This document shows, piece after piece, positions 36,999-39,953 of a stretch of 39,953 nucleotides of DNA. The DNA comes from Bacteroidales bacterium. GTDB taxonomy: Bacteria > Bacteroidota > Bacteroidia > Bacteroidales > F082. Position 1 is the stretch's first letter. The number at the start of each line of letters is the position of its first letter. The stretch covers positions 1 to 39,953 of the forward strand of contig JAFTUF010000015.1 in assembly GCA_017466405.1 (NCBI GenBank). Reading direction: 5' to 3'. The position numbers were made by a program, and so were the translations under genes. Below the pieces are notes generated by a model. It made no database searches, was not told where the DNA came from, and worked only from the letters and a program-made list of their open reading frames with translations.

Positions 36999-39953
36999 AT
37001 GAAAAAATTTATCTTAAGTATGTTGTTAGCGGTTCTAATGATGCCGTTTGCAATGCAAGCAGATGAACTTATCATTGGCGATGGAACGGGTTCTGGCTAC
37101 TATGCTCCGTTCAACAATTTCTACTATCACTCTTGGAATGAGACAATCTACCAAGCAAGTGAATTTGAAGGTTCATCTAGTATTAATTCAATTGCGTATC
37201 ACTGCGCTACCCCAGGTAAAACAGTGAATACGAATTTTGTTAAAATTTATATGGGTGAAACAACTCGCTCTGAAGTCGCTTCATCGTCCGATTGGACACC
37301 TGAAGAAGATTTGACCTTGGTATATCATGGTACTGATATAGTACTCGGTGATACAGAGTGGGAAGAGTTCGTGTTAGATACTCCCTTTGCCTATACAGGT
37401 CTTAACAATTTAGTTGTGGTTGTTGCAAAATCAGCAACAGGCTATAACTCAAGTTTGAAATGGTACTACACAGATTATGGAAATAATCCATGTATGTATT
37501 ATCAAAAGGATTCTCCAGCATCAGCTTCAGAATACCCAACAAATAACTCTGGCGTGAAGTATGCTTACTCACCAGACATTAAGATTAATTATGAACTTAT
37601 CCCAGCAGGACCTGTCACAGTAAAACCTGCATCTATTGATTTAGGTCCTCGTCCTAACAATGCTTGGATGCGTCCATACGATGTTACAGTTACTCCATTA
37701 GGTGGCTATTCAAATGTTAATGCAATTGAAGCAACAGATTCTTACTTCTCAATGTCAACCATTGATTTGCCAGCAACAGTTTATGCAAGCGAACCAATGA
37801 AAATTGAAGTCACTCACGGAGAAGGCTCAGGTGATATCAATGCTCAGTTGGCAGTATTCTACTCAGGAGGAAGAGGCGTTGAATTAATTGATATGACAGC
37901 TTTCGCATACGATCCTGTCGCAGGTGACGTTTGGGAAAAAGCAACAGAAATCAATGCTTATCCATTTACAGATGCTCCAACAGGAATTTATGATAACTAC
38001 TTGTTACCAGGTGAAACACAAGATGGTCAAGATGCAGTTTACAAAGTGACTTTCAACGAAGACGTTCTGTTAACAGCTTCTGTAGAAGGTGAAAACGGTA
38101 AAGTCGCTATCTATAATGAAGATTTCGCAGGTGAACCTGGTCCTGGTGCAACAAATACATATACAGGAATAAAAATAAATACAACACCTGATATACCAAC
38201 AGCATCTTGGTTGTCATACGATGATGGAACGTTCTATACTTCTATCGGTACAGGTGGCGGTTCATTCTATTGGGGTATTATGTTCCCAGCAGAAGATTTA
38301 CAAGAATATGTAGGAACATCACTTACTAAAATTTCTATGTATGACTACTTGCCACATACAGGTATGTTTGCTATTTACCTCGGTGGTGAAAACGCTCCTG
38401 GCTCATTAGTACATGTTCAGGAATATGCAGGCACAGGCTCGGCTGAATTTGTTGAATATGAAATGACAGCACCAGTCGCTATCGACGGAACAAAAAATAT
38501 CTGGGTTATTGCTGTAAATAATGATGGCGTTACATATCCAGCAGCAGCTTCAGCATTCACTGGTGATGTTAATGGTAGCTGGGTTTCTCTCGATGGCGTT
38601 AACTATATGAACGTTGTAGAAGCTGGTGTTGATCCTTTGTCATGGATGCTCCGCGCTTATGTAACAGAAGGCGCTAAAGGTGAAACAGCATATAAACCAA
38701 TCGAATTAAAGAACATTGCTGATGGTGGTAAATTGGCAAGCGCAATGCCAATGGATAACACAAGAAACCGTGGCGCTAACGGAATTAACGATATGGTTGT
38801 TCCTGCCGGTACTTATTATATTGCAGCTTCAGCAACAGAAGACTTTACAGTTAATATTAATAAGGTAGCTATCCCTCTCCCAGAAAAACCATTTAATCCA
38901 AATCCTGCAAATGCAGAACACGACTTCACAGGTCAAATGTTGTCATGGGAATTTGGTGACTATTCTTTAGAATATCAAGTGTTGTTCGGAACAGCGTTCC
39001 CTCCACAGGAAGTTGTCGTAGATTGGACAAATGAACTTACTTCTGCATACGCTGTATCTGACTTGTACAATAACAAAAACTACTTCTGGCAAGTAAATGT
39101 ACGTAACACAAGCGGTACAACATACGGTGATATTTGGGGATTCACTACATCATTTAACATTCCTAAGAATATAAGCGTTACTGCTAATAAATTATATCCA
39201 GGTGAAAGCACAACTCTTAGCTGGTCAGCAGTAGAAGACCGCTCATATAGAGGTTATAATGTTTACGTAAATGGTGAAAAATATAACAATGCTTTAGTAA
39301 AAGAAACATCTTACGTTGTAGAAAACCTTCCTTATAATATGGATGGCCACCAAATTGCAGTTACAGCTGTTTACGACGAAGGTGAATCAGATTTAAGCTC
39401 AGCAGCTACTGTTTACGTAACAGGTGCTGGTCTTGTTGAAGGTAATGTCTATGAACTTGATGGCGTAACTCCGATAGGCGGTGGCACTGTAGCTGTTACA
39501 GGTAAAGACATCTTTGGTAAAGAACAATCATATAACTTTGAAATAGATGCTGCAGGTAAATTCAGCGGTGAGATGCTTGAAGGTGAATATCAAGCAGTAG
39601 TAGCAATTGAAAACTACCAAGATACAAAAGTTAGATTTGAAGTAGTTTATAATGAAACAACAGTTGTTGATGTCTTGATGACAGAAGTTTATATTCCTGT
39701 AAAATATGTTACAGCTAAAGAAACTGAAGCACAAGATGGCGTTCAAGTAGTATGGGGTATGCAGTTCTACGGCAACCCAGGCGAAGACTTTGAAACAGGT
39801 GACTTCTCAATGAACGAATGGAACAATGAAGTAAGTTCATATCCATGGGCTATAGTAGAAGGCGGTTGCGAAAGCGACTATGCAATGAAGTCAACATGCG
39901 AAGGCGTAGCAAGCGGCGTATCAGCAATAGAAATCACTGTTGAGGTTCCATAC
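36999..39953 (+). CDS. Large secreted adhesin-like protein (partial, runs off right edge)
   Basis: The frame from the ATG at 36999 is open for 985 codons up to the edge. Signal peptide MKKFILSMLLAVLMMPFAMQA. The N-terminal 200 residues and a second related part near 400-560 look like beta-sandwich domains ('IYMGE...W', 'WVIAVNNDG'). A fibronectin III-like domain follows at about 718-800 (TLSWSAVEDRSYRGYNVYV), then a carboxypeptidase-regulatory-like domain at about 811-890 (VEGNVYELDGVTPIGGG), then the start of a cleaved-adhesin/gingipain-hemagglutinin-type domain from about 922 (EDFETGDFSMNEWNN). The C-terminus, where a T9SS signal would be expected, is outside the window. Probably a surface adhesin or hemagglutinin; any protease domain cannot be seen. 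Confidence 0.85.
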   Translation, partial: MKKFILSMLLAVLMMPFAMQADELIIGDGTGSGYYAPFNNFYYHSWNETIYQASEFEGSSSINSIAYHCATPGKTVNTNFVKIYMGETTRSEVASSSDWTPEEDLTLVYHGTDIVLGDTEWEEFVLDTPFAYTGLNNLVVVVAKSATGYNSSLKWYYTDYGNNPCMYYQKDSPASASEYPTNNSGVKYAYSPDIKINYELIPAGPVTVKPASIDLGPRPNNAWMRPYDVTVTPLGGYSNVNAIEATDSYFSMSTIDLPATVYASEPMKIEVTHGEGSGDINAQLAVFYSGGRGVELIDMTAFAYDPVAGDVWEKATEINAYPFTDAPTGIYDNYLLPGETQDGQDAVYKVTFNEDVLLTASVEGENGKVAIYNEDFAGEPGPGATNTYTGIKINTTPDIPTASWLSYDDGTFYTSIGTGGGSFYWGIMFPAEDLQEYVGTSLTKISMYDYLPHTGMFAIYLGGENAPGSLVHVQEYAGTGSAEFVEYEMTAPVAIDGTKNIWVIAVNNDGVTYPAAASAFTGDVNGSWVSLDGVNYMNVVEAGVDPLSWMLRAYVTEGAKGETAYKPIELKNIADGGKLASAMPMDNTRNRGANGINDMVVPAGTYYIAASATEDFTVNINKVAIPLPEKPFNPNPANAEHDFTGQMLSWEFGDYSLEYQVLFGTAFPPQEVVVDWTNELTSAYAVSDLYNNKNYFWQVNVRNTSGTTYGDIWGFTTSFNIPKNISVTANKLYPGESTTLSWSAVEDRSYRGYNVYVNGEKYNNALVKETSYVVENLPYNMDGHQIAVTAVYDEGESDLSSAATVYVTGAGLVEGNVYELDGVTPIGGGTVAVTGKDIFGKEQSYNFEIDAAGKFSGEMLEGEYQAVVAIENYQDTKVRFEVVYNETTVVDVLMTEVYIPVKYVTAKETEAQDGVQVVWGMQFYGNPGEDFETGDFSMNEWNNEVSSYPWAIVEGGCESDYAMKSTCEGVASGVSAIEITVEVPY

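Noticed and set aside
39528-39746. 72-residue minus-strand open frame at the right end
   Set aside because: It lies opposite the continuous adhesin reading frame and has no start signal.

Overview
The window looks like a chromosomal segment of an anaerobic Bacteroidales bacterium. Supporting signs are type IX secretion (T9SS) sorting signals, an S46 dipeptidyl-peptidase of DPP11 type, many small Bacteroidota-type lipoproteins, and repeated TAnnTTTG boxes (the Bacteroidota -7 promoter element) just upstream of genes. There are no rRNA or tRNA genes, no CRISPR array and no phage genes.

Layout. 1-5.1 kb (minus): dTDP-sugar genes rfbA-rfbB, flanked by a DUF6922/AbiEii-like pair on one side and a HEPN/MNT pair plus an AAA-ATPase (cut by the left edge) on the other. 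5.5-6.6 kb: ornithine carbamoyltransferase with its own promoter and terminator. 6.8-7.5 kb: a single-gene IS200/REP-type tyrosine transposase between inverted copies of a palindromic repeat. 7.6-9.8 kb: a surface lipoprotein with five Ig-like repeats and a C-terminal cysteine protease domain carrying the complete IdeS/Mac catalytic signature. 9.9-11.2 kb: a nucleotide-sugar dehydrogenase. 11.8-18.0 kb: a heavy-metal efflux operon (His-rich small protein, periplasmic adaptor, RND pump, TolC-like channel). 18.1-22.4 kb: DUF2148 iron-sulfur protein, YraN, methionyl-tRNA synthetase, Fic protein. 22.6-25.4 kb: two secreted proteins, one with a T9SS tail. 25.7-28.3 kb: DPP11-like peptidase and a small lipoprotein. 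28.4-35.7 kb (minus): a compact eight-gene operon fabH-fabF-fabZ-etfB-acpP-etfA-acyl-CoA dehydrogenase-fabG. 35.9-36.8 kb: a membrane-anchored LytTR regulator divergent from that operon. 37.0 kb to the right edge: a large secreted adhesin-like protein, incomplete.

Two systems stand out. First, the fab/etf operon holds every step of an acyl-ACP elongation cycle except a recognisable enoyl-ACP reductase, and has an acyl-CoA dehydrogenase with both ETF subunits and a dedicated ACP in its place. This suggests flavin-based enoyl reduction, or acyl-ACP dehydrogenation, within a fatty-acid-type pathway (inference). Second, the intergenic regions are full of degenerate short tandem repeats with strict 7-, 8- or 11-base periods, in several families. 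Two of the heptamer families have entered coding sequences (rfbB and the metal-efflux adaptor), in both cases on the strand that is stop-free in all three frames. The period-8 arrays sit mainly at convergent gene ends and can fold into hairpins.

Limits: all calls come from reading the sequence; no database search or folding program was run. DUF names are from memory of the families and are less certain than the enzyme calls.
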